Assembly: GCA_938030905.1 (NCBI GenBank)
Contig: CALHIW010000108.1
Span: 1-7,440 of the forward strand
Length of the DNA stretch: 7,440 bases
Direction of reading: 5' to 3'
Source of the DNA: Candidatus Methanomethylicia archaeon
Lineage (GTDB): Archaea > Thermoproteota > Methanomethylicia > CALHIW01
The position numbers were made by a program, and so were the translations under genes. The notes under the pieces were generated by a model. It worked only from the letters and a program-made list of their open reading frames with translations. It was not told the origin of the DNA and did not search any database. Shown here piece after piece: positions 1 to 5,032 of this stretch (position 1 is its first letter; every line of letters begins with the position of its first letter).

Positions 1-159
1 TTGATATTCATGGATTCGAGGAAGAAGTCATGGAGCTTTGAAAGCCAGCCAGCATTATACACTGATTCTTAGTATGCCATGGAGAAACATATAATGTAAC
101 ATGAAAGCAGCTAATTATTGAGCTCACCATGAAGTAAGAAACTATACAATCAAAATTAA
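1..159. other. Intergenic or gene-tail stretch, no supportable gene
   Basis: This segment lies downstream of csl4 and is cut by the window edge. On the plus strand the first bases are open in two frames: frame 3 ends at TGA 39-41 with an acidic tail (DIHGFEEEVMEL), and frame 1 ends at TAG 70-72. Either could be the last codons of a gene entering from the left, but the pieces are too short to judge. On the minus strand a frame that starts inside csl4 reaches position 8, and its product has no recognisable family features. No tRNA arms, TATA box with a following gene, or repeat stands out. In many archaea rpoL follows csl4; nothing resembling RpoL is seen here. Confidence 0.4.
134..159 (-). terminator. 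Possible T-rich terminator after csl4
   Basis: Immediately after the csl4 stop the minus strand reads TTAATTTTGATTG and then TTTCTTAC, short T tracts of the kind that end archaeal transcripts. There is no stem-loop. The signal is weak because the whole area is AT-rich. Confidence 0.25.
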
Positions 160-723
160 TTATCCAAATATGTAGTTTATGGAGACCCTTCTTTTTCCAA
201 TTAAGCCACATTTTTTACAGAAAAGCTGATTTTTTCCTATTCTTCTTAATGGGCTGCGACAATCAACACACAATGCTAATATAACCCCAAGCTCCGGTTC
301 TTTTATAGTTAATTGATACGGCACTATAGAGTTTAGTACTCTTGCCTCTATGATGTCCCCAGCTTTTATAAGGTCATGCAAGGTTTCAGATCGATTATGT
401 CTGGCATTAATTATGTGTAGAATTGAGGAGAATCTTTTGCCATAGATTTCTTCACCATTTACTTCAAAAATTCCTAATTGTGCAAAGTCACTTCTTACAT
501 TATTGACAATAGCTTTTATAATATCTCCCTTCTTTGGAATTAATGGTTTATTCTTAACTTTCTTAACACTTATTTTTCTTTCACTTCTATCAATATATAT
601 ATACCCAGTTATAAGGGAAATTATTTCACCATTAAACTCATATACATTTTCACCTAGTTCCCACTCTTCAATGGTTCCGAGAATATCTCCGGGAATTACG
701 ATATCCCCATGTTTAATCCTCAT
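160..723 (-). CDS. csl4: Exosome complex RNA-binding subunit Csl4
   Basis: Csl4 is one of the two S1-domain cap subunits of the archaeal RNA exosome (with Rrp4). It sits on the Rrp41/Rrp42 ring and helps recruit RNA and DnaG for 3'-to-5' decay or tailing in the cytoplasm. The 187 residues show the expected order: an N-terminal domain opening with the PGDxLGxxEE signature (residues 11-20), an S1 domain from about residue 65 (KKGDIIKAIV) to about 140, and a C-terminal zinc ribbon with Cys152/Cys155 and Cys169/Cys172 (CVDC and CKKC). Length is normal for archaeal Csl4. The ATG at 723 overlaps the stop of the upstream methyltransferase gene as ATGA, so the two are probably cotranscribed and translationally coupled. 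No separate promoter is needed. All key residues are present. Confidence 0.94.
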   Translation of the reverse strand: MRIKHGDIVIPGDILGTIEEWELGENVYEFNGEIISLITGYIYIDRSERKISVKKVKNKPLIPKKGDIIKAIVNNVRSDFAQLGIFEVNGEEIYGKRFSSILHIINARHNRSETLHDLIKAGDIIEARVLNSIVPYQLTIKEPELGVILALCVDCRSPLRRIGKNQLFCKKCGLIGKRRVSINYIFG

Positions 724-1346
724 TTGCTGTCCTCTATTTGTATTATATATAGATCAGCCTTTACTCTATAGTTTCTTTTCCTGTGGAATTTATACATAGC
801 AGGTATTAATATTTCTAGTGTATATATCCCCCTAATATATCCTTTCCTCTTGTTAATTAGCCTTACTAAGTAATTTCTACTTCTAATATTAGACTTATGA
901 ATGGAGAAAATAGTTTTCGCCTTGCTTAGCGCTACGTTTAGGAATACTATATCCATTCCTCTAACTCGCACTCCAAAGGGTGGATTTTGAATCACAGTAT
1001 CTAGGAATCTGACAGGCAAATACTTTATATCTGTAAGTATGAAGTCAGTTAAATTACGTACTCCAATAATATTCGAGTATTTTTTTGCGATATCTAATGA
1101 CTCTTTATCTAGATCTATACCAATGACATAACTAGCACCTAGTATCGCAGCTCCAATAGTTAACCTTCCTGTTCCACAGCCTAAATCCATAACCCTTTTA
1201 TTAGAAATTCCATTATAAACTGTATGAGCTATCCATAAGATTTCAGATGCTGAAGTAGAATCTATTGTGTACTGCTCATACCATATCTTAGGGTTAGGAT
1301 GCCTAGGAATTTTTTGAAGTATGATTTTAAGCTGAGCTTTCTTCAT
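720..1346 (-). CDS. METTL5-like N6-adenine RNA methyltransferase
   Basis: This is a class I SAM-dependent methyltransferase of the METTL5 family. Eukaryotic METTL5 makes m6A in 18S rRNA with Trm112; archaeal members are inferred to act on rRNA. From the ATG at 1346 the protein has 208 residues. The SAM-binding motif I is DLGCGTGRL (54-62), the acidic loop is GIDLD (76-80), and the catalytic NPPFG (111-115) marks an N6-adenine enzyme. The N-terminus (MKKAQLKIIL, later NPKIWYEQY) matches the usual family start. An upstream GTG at 1373 is in frame. I prefer 1346 because GGAG (1356-1353) lies 6 nt before it, and a TATA-like box at 1391-1398 would start transcription near 1369, inside the longer version. 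The gene runs into csl4 by a 4-nt overlap, linking rRNA modification with RNA decay. Confidence 0.9.
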   Translation of the reverse strand: MKKAQLKIILQKIPRHPNPKIWYEQYTIDSTSASEILWIAHTVYNGISNKRVMDLGCGTGRLTIGAAILGASYVIGIDLDKESLDIAKKYSNIIGVRNLTDFILTDIKYLPVRFLDTVIQNPPFGVRVRGMDIVFLNVALSKAKTIFSIHKSNIRSRNYLVRLINKRKGYIRGIYTLEILIPAMYKFHRKRNYRVKADLYIIQIEDSK

Positions 1347-1352
1347 TGTTTT

Positions 1353-1356
1353 CTCC
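1353..1356 (-). promoter_or_regulatory. Start-deciding Shine-Dalgarno site of the methyltransferase gene
   Basis: GGAG on the minus strand lies 6 nt before the ATG at 1346. It is the reason for choosing the 208-residue protein over the version starting at GTG 1373, which lacks a comparable site. Confidence 0.6.
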
Positions 1357-1390
1357 ATTTGGATCATAATCACTATCTTCCTATTATGTT

Positions 1391-1398
1391 ATATTAAA
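1391..1398 (-). promoter_or_regulatory. TATA-like box for the methyltransferase-csl4 operon
   Basis: The minus strand reads TTTAATAT here, about 49 nt before the chosen ATG. Initiation about 26 nt downstream would give a leader of roughly 23 nt that contains the GGAG ribosome-binding site. The element is weaker than the TTTAAATA boxes elsewhere in the window, and the AT-rich background makes chance matches common. Confidence 0.4.
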
Positions 1399-1559
1399 TT
1401 AATTATATTTATGCTATCAAACTAGTTAAATTTAAACTTCCAGTTTATGATGGTTATTAAAAACTTTAATTACACATAATATGAAAACTTTCTATATTAA
1501 ATTCAATGCATACTAAAATACCACCTCTACATGTATTTTTCTTCAATACTTAATAAATT

Positions 1560-1579
1560 CCATCCATTACCATCCATTA
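1560..1579. repeat. Tandem duplication of a 10-bp unit
   Basis: CCATCCATTA occurs twice head to tail without mismatch. It is directly followed by an inverted repeat (AAGAGC/GCTCTT, 15-nt loop). No function is evident; it could be a replication-slippage product or a regulator site in the divergent promoter region. Confidence 0.6.
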
Positions 1580-1669
1580 AGAGCTCAAGAACTACTAATG
1601 CTCTTCGCAGAACTCCATGTTGAAACGTCTTCCATAAATCATAATATAATTTGCTTAATATCTAAAACA

Positions 1670-1678
1670 TTTAAAAAT
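1670..1678 (+). promoter_or_regulatory. TATA box of the PDCD5-like gene
   Basis: TTTAAAAAT is centred about 34 nt before the ATG at 1708. Initiation about 26 nt downstream falls next to the GGTG (1699-1702) that serves as ribosome-binding site 5 nt before the start. The resulting leader is only about 8-11 nt, the same geometry as at the other strong promoters in the window. Confidence 0.5.
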
Positions 1679-1707
1679 GATTACACTTAGTTTCTTACGG
1701 TGTCGAA

Positions 1708-2100
1708 ATGGCAAATGAAGACATCGAATTACTAAAGAGTAAGAAGCTTGCTAAAATGTTAGCAGAGAGAATCAAGGCTAAAAATAGCAGTTTAAAGTCT
1801 AATTCTAAGTTGCAAGATCCTACAAAAATTATAACTCCATTTCTCACAGAGAGAGCCAAAGCAGTTCTTGACCAGGCGTTGATACAGTATCCCCTAGAAA
1901 CTAGAAATTTACTATCATTACTTGCAAAGTACGTTATCAATGGTAAACTATCTACTAGTATTACTGGTGAAGAGCTTTTAACTCTATTTCATAGATTAGG
2001 AATTTATGTTAAAATGCCTACTAGAATTTTTGTTAAGGAGAAAAATAAGATAAAATCTTTAGAAGAGAAAATTAAAGAAGAACTAGGTAAAGAATCATAG
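1708..2100 (+). CDS. PDCD5-like (TFAR19-related) DNA-binding protein
   Basis: PDCD5 proteins are small helical proteins found in archaea and eukaryotes. Archaeal members bind double-stranded DNA in vitro, but their cellular role is unsettled. The 130 residues fit by recall against human PDCD5: a charged N-terminal helix (MANEDIELLKSKKLAKMLAE), a less conserved linker, then a helical core from about residue 45 to 95 (LTERAKAVLDQALIQYP, NLLSLLAKYVINGKLS, TGEELLTLF), followed by the TRIFVKEKNK segment that matches the family's TTTVKFNRRK-like strand. The C-terminus is a charged helix. The ATG at 1708 has GGTG 5 nt upstream. The gene is followed 56 nt later by rpl10e on the same strand, which has its own promoter. 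The assignment rests on pattern recall; a crenarchaeal protein of unknown function with a similar fold is the alternative. Confidence 0.72.
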   Translation: MANEDIELLKSKKLAKMLAERIKAKNSSLKSNSKLQDPTKIITPFLTERAKAVLDQALIQYPLETRNLLSLLAKYVINGKLSTSITGEELLTLFHRLGIYVKMPTRIFVKEKNKIKSLEEKIKEELGKES

Positions 2101-2115
2101 CCTTTATGCTAAAGC

Positions 2116-2123
2116 TTTAAATA
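2116..2123 (+). promoter_or_regulatory. TATA box of rpl10e
   Basis: TTTAAATA lies in the 56-bp gap between the PDCD5-like gene and rpl10e, centred about 37 nt before the ATG at 2157. Expected initiation near 2145 immediately precedes the GGTG ribosome-binding site at 2146-2149, which is 7 nt from the start codon. rpl10e can therefore be transcribed independently of its upstream neighbour. Confidence 0.6.
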
Positions 2124-2156
2124 CAACATTCATAAAACAAATTAAGGTGTTAGGGT

Positions 2157-2666
2157 ATGCCATTAAGGCCTGGAAGATGTTATAGACGAATAGATACTCC
2201 ACCCTATACTCGAAGAGAGTTTATATCCGGAGTGCCTGCATGTAAAATTGTAAAGTTTGAAGATGGAGATCCAAATGGAGAATACGATTATGCATTATAT
2301 ATAAGAACGCTTGAAAATGGGCAAATAAGACATAATGCTCTTGAGTCTGCAAGAGTAATGATAACAAAATCCCTTTCAAATAAAATTTCAGGAGGTTTTT
2401 ACTTTAAACTACTTGTGTATCCCCACCAAGTAATTAGAGAAAATAAAATGATGGCATTTGCGGGTGCTGATAGAATTCAGGATGGCATGCGTCAAGCCTT
2501 TGGGAAGCCAATTGGATTAGCAGCCCGAGTCAGAGCAGGACAAAACATAATAGTAGTAAAAGTTAAGAAGAGTCACATAGAGGCTGCTAAAGAAGCTTTG
2601 AAACGTGGTAAAAGTAAGATACCAATTCCATCGCAAATAATAGTGAAGCCTTTAGAATCCAAATAG
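2157..2666 (+). CDS. rpl10e: Large-subunit ribosomal protein L10e (uL16)
   Basis: This protein is the archaeal and eukaryotic counterpart of bacterial L16 and contacts 23S rRNA close to the A-site tRNA and the peptidyl transferase centre. The 169 residues are collinear with the family over their full length: the N-terminal MPLRPGRCYR segment, YTRREFISGVPACKI, the stretch from SARVMITKSL to FYFKLLVYPHQVIRENKM, the GADRIQDGMRQAFGKP loop near the tRNA site, and the ARVRAGQNIIVVKV strand. Nothing is missing or truncated. The ATG at 2157 is supported by GGTG at 2146-2149. The gene has its own TATA box and converges with rpl21e, with 106 bp between the two stop codons. Confidence 0.98.
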   Translation: MPLRPGRCYRRIDTPPYTRREFISGVPACKIVKFEDGDPNGEYDYALYIRTLENGQIRHNALESARVMITKSLSNKISGGFYFKLLVYPHQVIRENKMMAFAGADRIQDGMRQAFGKPIGLAARVRAGQNIIVVKVKKSHIEAAKEALKRGKSKIPIPSQIIVKPLESK

Positions 2667-2676
2667 TAATTTAAAC

Positions 2677-2690
2677 ATAAGTAAACTTAT
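2677..2690 (+). terminator. Perfect 14-bp palindrome just after rpl10e
   Basis: ATAAGT and ACTTAT flank two A residues, giving a weak AT-rich stem. A T tract (TTTTATT) follows some 35 bp later. This could mark the 3' end of the rpl10e transcript, but archaeal termination mainly depends on T tracts, so the stem may be incidental. Confidence 0.3.
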
Positions 2691-2736
2691 TATAGAACTC
2701 CAGATATGAACCTAAACATCATAAGTTTTATTACAG

Positions 2737-2766
2737 ATTATAAAACTCAATCACTTTATTATAAAA
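2737..2766 (-). terminator. Paired T tracts downstream of rpl21e
   Basis: ATTATAAAA occurs twice on the plus strand (2737-2745 and 2758-2766), so the rpl21e transcript meets TTTTATAAT twice within 36 nt of its stop codon. This suits archaeal intrinsic termination, which uses U-rich tracts without an obligatory hairpin. Confidence 0.4.
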
Positions 2767-2772
2767 TTCGTT

Positions 2773-3081
2773 CTAAGTTGCTATAGTAGTTTGATGATGA
2801 CTTAAATGCTCACATCTTGCAATTATTTTTTTAAATTTAGAGCCAACTTGAATACCTACTATATAAGCGCGCCCCCTCTTCCCTATGACTGTCCCTATTC
2901 TACCCTGATACCGCCTATGAGGTGCACCTTTATGAGTAGAGGAATCTATTTTAATTACTACTTTATCACCAATATTATAGTTAATCAAATATGTACTAAG
3001 TCCTCTTAACCCACGTTGACGTGGGTGTTTTGATAGTAAAGAGCGGGAACTGGAACGATATCCAAGAGATCGCTTAACCAT
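2773..3081 (-). CDS. rpl21e: Large-subunit ribosomal protein L21e (eL21)
   Basis: This is a small basic protein of the archaeal and eukaryotic 50S/60S subunit. Its 102 residues are collinear with the family: an arginine/serine-rich start (MVKRSLGYRSSSRSLLSK), the RGLRGLSTYL segment, an SH3-like core beginning YNIGDKVVIKID, then HKGAPHRRYQGRIGTVIGKRG and the AYIVGIQVG strand. The length is normal. The ATG at 3081 is supported by GTGATC at 3091-3086, a six-base match to the 16S tail, 4 nt upstream. In archaea this gene usually reads in the same direction into rpoF and the DUF655 gene. Here it stands alone, divergent from rpoF and separated from it by 905 bp, with its own TATA box. Confidence 0.97.
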   Translation of the reverse strand: MVKRSLGYRSSSRSLLSKHPRQRGLRGLSTYLINYNIGDKVVIKIDSSTHKGAPHRRYQGRIGTVIGKRGRAYIVGIQVGSKFKKIIARCEHLSHHQTTIAT

Positions 3082-3111
3082 ATTAGATCACTAACTAAAA
3101 ACATCGTGAAT

Positions 3112-3119
3112 TATTTAAA
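3112..3119 (-). promoter_or_regulatory. TATA box of rpl21e
   Basis: The minus strand reads TTTAAATA, centred about 34 nt before the ATG at 3081. Initiation is expected near 3089, next to the GTGATC ribosome-binding site, so the leader is very short. Confidence 0.55.
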
Positions 3120-3301
3120 TATTATTATTACATAAGTCTATCGCCTTTCAATAAGTAATGCCTTTATTTTCCCGGCAGTAATCATAATTAATGATTTGTT
3201 AAGTATTTAAGTTAAGTCCCTTGAAGACTTTGCCTAGTTGGTATTAAATTCATCTTAAAACTATTAAATTCTTTCTTTACAAGGTTTGTTATGAAGTTTA
3301 G

Positions 3302-3311
3302 GCATGCTCAT
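3302..3311 (+). repeat. GCATGCTCAT direct repeat, copy 1
   Basis: This exact 10-bp match to 3509-3518 begins with the palindrome GCATGC. Copy 1 runs into TTATAAATA (3311-3319), which looks like a TATA box pointing into the repeat region. Confidence 0.4.
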
Positions 3312-3341
3312 TATAAATACTGAGGGGCTCCTCGTATGGTT

Positions 3342-3362
3342 AACATCATTCAGGAGAATAAC
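3342..3362. repeat. 21-bp direct repeat, copy 1
   Basis: The unit is AACATCATTCA-N3-GAATAAC. It matches copy 2 at 18 of 21 positions, with all three differences in the central N3. Each copy contains the dyad ATTC-N4-GAAT. The start-to-start distance of 41 bp is close to four helical turns. Confidence 0.65.
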
Positions 3363-3382
3363 TATAATATATGAGAAGCTAC

Positions 3383-3403
3383 AACATCATTCACACGAAT
3401 AAC
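3383..3403. repeat. 21-bp direct repeat, copy 2
   Basis: The second copy of AACATCATTCA-N3-GAATAAC has CAC in the centre instead of GGA. It has the same internal ATTC-N4-GAAT dyad as copy 1. The hexamer CTCGTA also recurs near both copies (3331-3336 and 3411-3416). Confidence 0.65.
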
Positions 3404-3446
3404 ATGTATACTCGTACTGCTAAAGTTTTCAGATGACTTCATCAAT

Positions 3447-3458
3447 AATTCATGAATT
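3447..3458. repeat. Perfect 12-bp palindrome
   Basis: AATTCATGAATT is its own reverse complement. Just before it lies a 5-bp inverted repeat, GATGA-CT-TCATC (3432-3443). Its ATTC/GAAT arms recall the dyads inside the 21-bp repeats 45-60 bp away, so all three may be sites for one regulator, although short AT-rich palindromes arise easily. Confidence 0.4.
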
Positions 3459-3508
3459 TTCTATATTTGCTCCCTTCTCCTGTTATTAATAAGATGTTGA
3501 TAAGTCTT

Positions 3509-3518
3509 GCATGCTCAT
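3509..3518 (+). repeat. GCATGCTCAT direct repeat, copy 2
   Basis: This is an exact repeat of 3302-3311. It is also followed by a TATA-like run (ATATAAAG from 3521), so the two copies share context beyond the 10 bp. Confidence 0.4.
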
Positions 3519-3946
3519 AGATATAAAGAAAAGTGCTCATCAAGAATCTTAAAATAATGAAAAGACTATATTCCTCTATACATAAATTAAAACCAATCAC
3601 TAATCAAAAATACCACAAATAATAACGCAACCAATCAGTTAATATAAACTTAGAGCGATGTACAAGATCACTCATAACTGGGGTTATATATGGGCTAACA
3701 ATCTACTTAAGTTTTTGATTAGCTATAGTAATTCGTGAAGTTTATATATTCATGTTTCATGTAGCTTAGATATTTCTGCTATTACGTTGAATTTACAGGT
3801 TCCTTGAAGAATTTTTCCTCATACCTATACGCATTCAAAACTTATTAATACTAACATTAGAATAAGAGGAAGAAAAGCATATAAGTATAGATTAAAGTAC
3901 AGAATTTCATAAATTACTAAGACCAGACTTTTCATATATGAGTAAA

Positions 3947-3954
3947 TTTAAATA
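3947..3954 (+). promoter_or_regulatory. TATA box of the rpoF-DUF655 operon
   Basis: TTTAAATA is centred about 37 nt before the rpoF start. Initiation near 3976 would directly precede GGTGG (3978-3982). The octamer and its spacing are the same as at the rpl10e promoter. Confidence 0.6.
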
Positions 3955-3977
3955 CAAGAATTTAGATTAAAATAATC

Positions 3978-3982
3978 GGTGG
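3978..3982 (+). promoter_or_regulatory. Shine-Dalgarno site that fixes the TTG start of rpoF
   Basis: GGTGG lies 4 nt before the TTG at 3987. It supports this rare start codon, since no in-frame ATG occurs before residue 31. Confidence 0.55.
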
Positions 3983-3986
3983 TTTT

Positions 3987-4319
3987 TTGAGGAAAATATT
4001 GAAAAGTGAAGAAGTAACCTTAGCTCATGTTAAAAAGATCGTTGAGGAAACATTAGAAAACTCAGAGCTAGACTATATGCAACAAATAACCTTAGACTAT
4101 ATATCTAAATTTGTTAAAATTAATTTTAAACATGCTGAAGATCTTTTGAATAAGTTAATTAAAGAATTTAATCTTGAGCGTCATATTGCTGTTCAAATTG
4201 TTAATATTCTCCCTAAGACCATTGAAGAATTAAGAACTATTACTCAACAAAGTAAGAAAGTTAAGGATGACGACTTAAACAAGATTTTACAAAGGATCCT
4301 TGAGGTAATATCAATTTAA
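3987..4319 (+). CDS. rpoF: DNA-directed RNA polymerase subunit Rpo4 (RpoF)
   Basis: Rpo4 pairs with Rpo7 (RpoE) to form the stalk of archaeal RNA polymerase, the counterpart of eukaryotic Rpb4 and Rpb7, which aids open-complex formation and binds the emerging RNA. The 110 residues show the family pattern: an N-terminal strand region (ILKSEEVTLAHVKKIVEE), a helical HRDC-like part (LDYMQQITLDYISKFVKI, AEDLLNKLIKEFNLE) and the conserved ILPKTIEELRTI segment (about residues 74-85). The start is TTG at 3987, chosen because GGTGG precedes it, the promoter spacing fits, and the N-terminus is full length. The DUF655 gene follows by 8 or 17 nt, as in many archaea, but rpl21e, usually just upstream in the same direction, is inverted here. 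Confidence 0.92.
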   Translation: MRKILKSEEVTLAHVKKIVEETLENSELDYMQQITLDYISKFVKINFKHAEDLLNKLIKEFNLERHIAVQIVNILPKTIEELRTITQQSKKVKDDDLNKILQRILEVISI

Positions 4320-4327
4320 AGCAATAA

Positions 4328-4897
4328 GTGGAGCTTATGAGGAAGCAAAGGATATATGAGGATTATGCCTATGTACTAGATCATTTACCTCAAGGATATA
4401 CCTTAGATTTTAAGGTTATTAGACGAGGAGAATCAATTGTGCAAGTTATTGGTGAGAATTACTTTATCCTCTTAGAACTCATAGCTAAGCCAGAAGTTAC
4501 ATTTTCGGCAGGAGAAAAAGTATATATTGGTAAGGAAAGAAGAGATAAGATTTCACGTGTTAAGAGAAGAATAGGTTATAATGATCTAACAAGCATTGCA
4601 AGAGATAATCTACCCACTATAATAGAAAAAATTGTTGAAGTAAATGAAAAAAGATTCGTAAACTTCTTTAATGAGGCAGAAGCTATAACCACTAGATTAC
4701 ATGCTCTTGAGCTTCTACCTAAAATTGGTAAAAAACTTATGTGGTTAATAATTGAGGAAAGAAAACGGGGTTCATTTAGAAGCTTTCAAGACATTAAGGA
4801 GAGAATAGGAATAGATGCTAAAAAAATTGTTGTTGAAAGAATTCTAAAAGAAATCTCTGGTGATGAGAAATACTGTTTATTCGTAAAGAAGGTTTAA
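4328..4897 (+). CDS. DUF655 family protein, likely RNA-binding (HhH-containing)
   Basis: This is a conserved archaeal protein of unknown function whose gene usually follows rpoF and often precedes ksgA. The 189 residues begin with the family signature YEDYAYVLDHLPQG (10-23), followed by a beta-rich, OB-like part (about 25-75, with GEKVYIGKERRDKI) and a C-terminal helix-hairpin-helix-like segment (LLPKIGKKLMW at 129-139, then RSFQDIKERIG). Such folds suggest nucleic-acid binding, which is inference. The start is uncertain. GTG 4328 gives the longest form but lacks a clear ribosome-binding site. ATG 4337, three codons in, has GTGGAG just before it at a short 3-nt spacing and gives 186 residues. 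The gene is cotranscribed with rpoF. No ksgA follows; the next gene, pus10, converges on it. Confidence 0.88.
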   Translation: MELMRKQRIYEDYAYVLDHLPQGYTLDFKVIRRGESIVQVIGENYFILLELIAKPEVTFSAGEKVYIGKERRDKISRVKRRIGYNDLTSIARDNLPTIIEKIVEVNEKRFVNFFNEAEAITTRLHALELLPKIGKKLMWLIIEERKRGSFRSFQDIKERIGIDAKKIVVERILKEISGDEKYCLFVKKV

Positions 4898-4919
4898 AAT
4901 TGCTATAAAAGCTCTGCTT

Positions 4920-4966
4920 TCAGTGTTTACATGTTTGTTGGTTTATAATTGGTTCTCTCTTTTGGT
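4920..4966 (+). terminator. T-rich termination region after the DUF655 gene
   Basis: Beginning about 25 nt past the stop, the plus strand is rich in T, with several short runs (GTTTAC, GTTTGTTGGTTT, TTCTCTCTTTTGGTTT). U-rich transcripts of this kind promote termination by archaeal RNA polymerase. No stable stem-loop is present. Confidence 0.4.
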
Positions 4967-5032
4967 TTAGAGGCTTTCACTAAGCTTAATGTAAGGTTTC
5001 GTAGAATTACACTAGATTTATAACTGCTTTTA

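Larger units (their letters stand above)
1347..1707. other. Divergent spacer between the methyltransferase and PDCD5-like genes
   Basis: The spacer carries the TATA-like boxes of both flanking genes near its ends. In the middle there is a perfect tandem duplication of CCATCCATTA (1560-1579), followed by a 6-bp inverted repeat, AAGAGC (1579-1584) and GCTCTT (1600-1605). A minus-strand frame is open for 44 codons from 1661 to 1527 and its translation looks protein-like (for example WKTFQHGVLRRALVVLELLM). It has no ATG, GTG or TTG upstream of that segment and no Shine-Dalgarno site, and this length is expected by chance in DNA this AT-rich. I do not call a gene here. Confidence 0.5.
2667..2772. 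other. Convergent spacer between rpl10e and rpl21e
   Basis: This short AT-rich spacer holds transcription ends for both genes. On the plus strand a perfect 14-bp palindrome (ATAAGT-AA-ACTTAT, 2677-2690) follows the rpl10e stop by 10 bp, and a TTTTATT tract follows at about 2726-2732. Two T tracts on the minus strand serve rpl21e. No gene is visible. Confidence 0.55.
3082..3986. other. 905-bp divergent spacer between rpl21e and rpoF
   Basis: No convincing gene is present. The two ends hold the TATA boxes of rpl21e and rpoF. Inside are the 21-bp repeat pair at 3342-3403, two 10-bp copies of GCATGCTCAT (3302-3311, 3509-3518), palindromes at 3432-3443 and 3447-3458, and a 7-bp tandem TTCATGT pair (3749-3762). 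The longest unassigned frame is on the minus strand, GTG 3600 to TGA 3442, 52 codons. It lacks a ribosome-binding site, and this length is near the chance maximum for AT-rich DNA of this size. A plus-strand frame 3304-3402 (32 codons) overlaps the repeats and opposite-strand frames. The spacer could be a scar of the rearrangement that parted rpl21e from rpoF, or it could hold an unrecognised RNA. Confidence 0.5.

Noticed and set aside
8..211. Minus-strand 67-codon frame overlapping the end of csl4
   Set aside because: It starts within the csl4 zinc-ribbon coding region, resembles no known family, is not RpoL, and has no ribosome-binding site at its first ATG.
503..799. Plus-strand hydrophobic frame opposite csl4
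   Set aside because: It is the mirror of the certain csl4 frame, with no ribosome-binding site or known family.
1527..1661. Protein-like 44-codon open frame on the minus strand
   Set aside because: It has no start codon before the conserved-looking part and no ribosome-binding site, and its length is expected by chance at this base composition. It could only be a remnant if homologues were found.
1695..1940. Minus-strand frame over the PDCD5-like gene
   Set aside because: It lies inside a well-supported gene with its own promoter and Shine-Dalgarno site, and the translation is not family-like.
2806..3009. Plus-strand frame over rpl21e
   Set aside because: It is a shadow of the certain ribosomal protein gene.
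3304..3402. Plus-strand 32-codon frame starting ATG (MLIINTEGLL...)
   Set aside because: It has no Shine-Dalgarno site, covers both 21-bp repeats, and competes with open frames of similar length on the other strand.
3340..3445. C/D box guide RNA on the minus strand (TGATGA and CTGA-ATGATG strings)
   Set aside because: The boxes are at wrong distances (6 or about 30 nt), the first C box lacks the leading purine, and there is no terminal stem. The strings arise from the 21-bp repeats.
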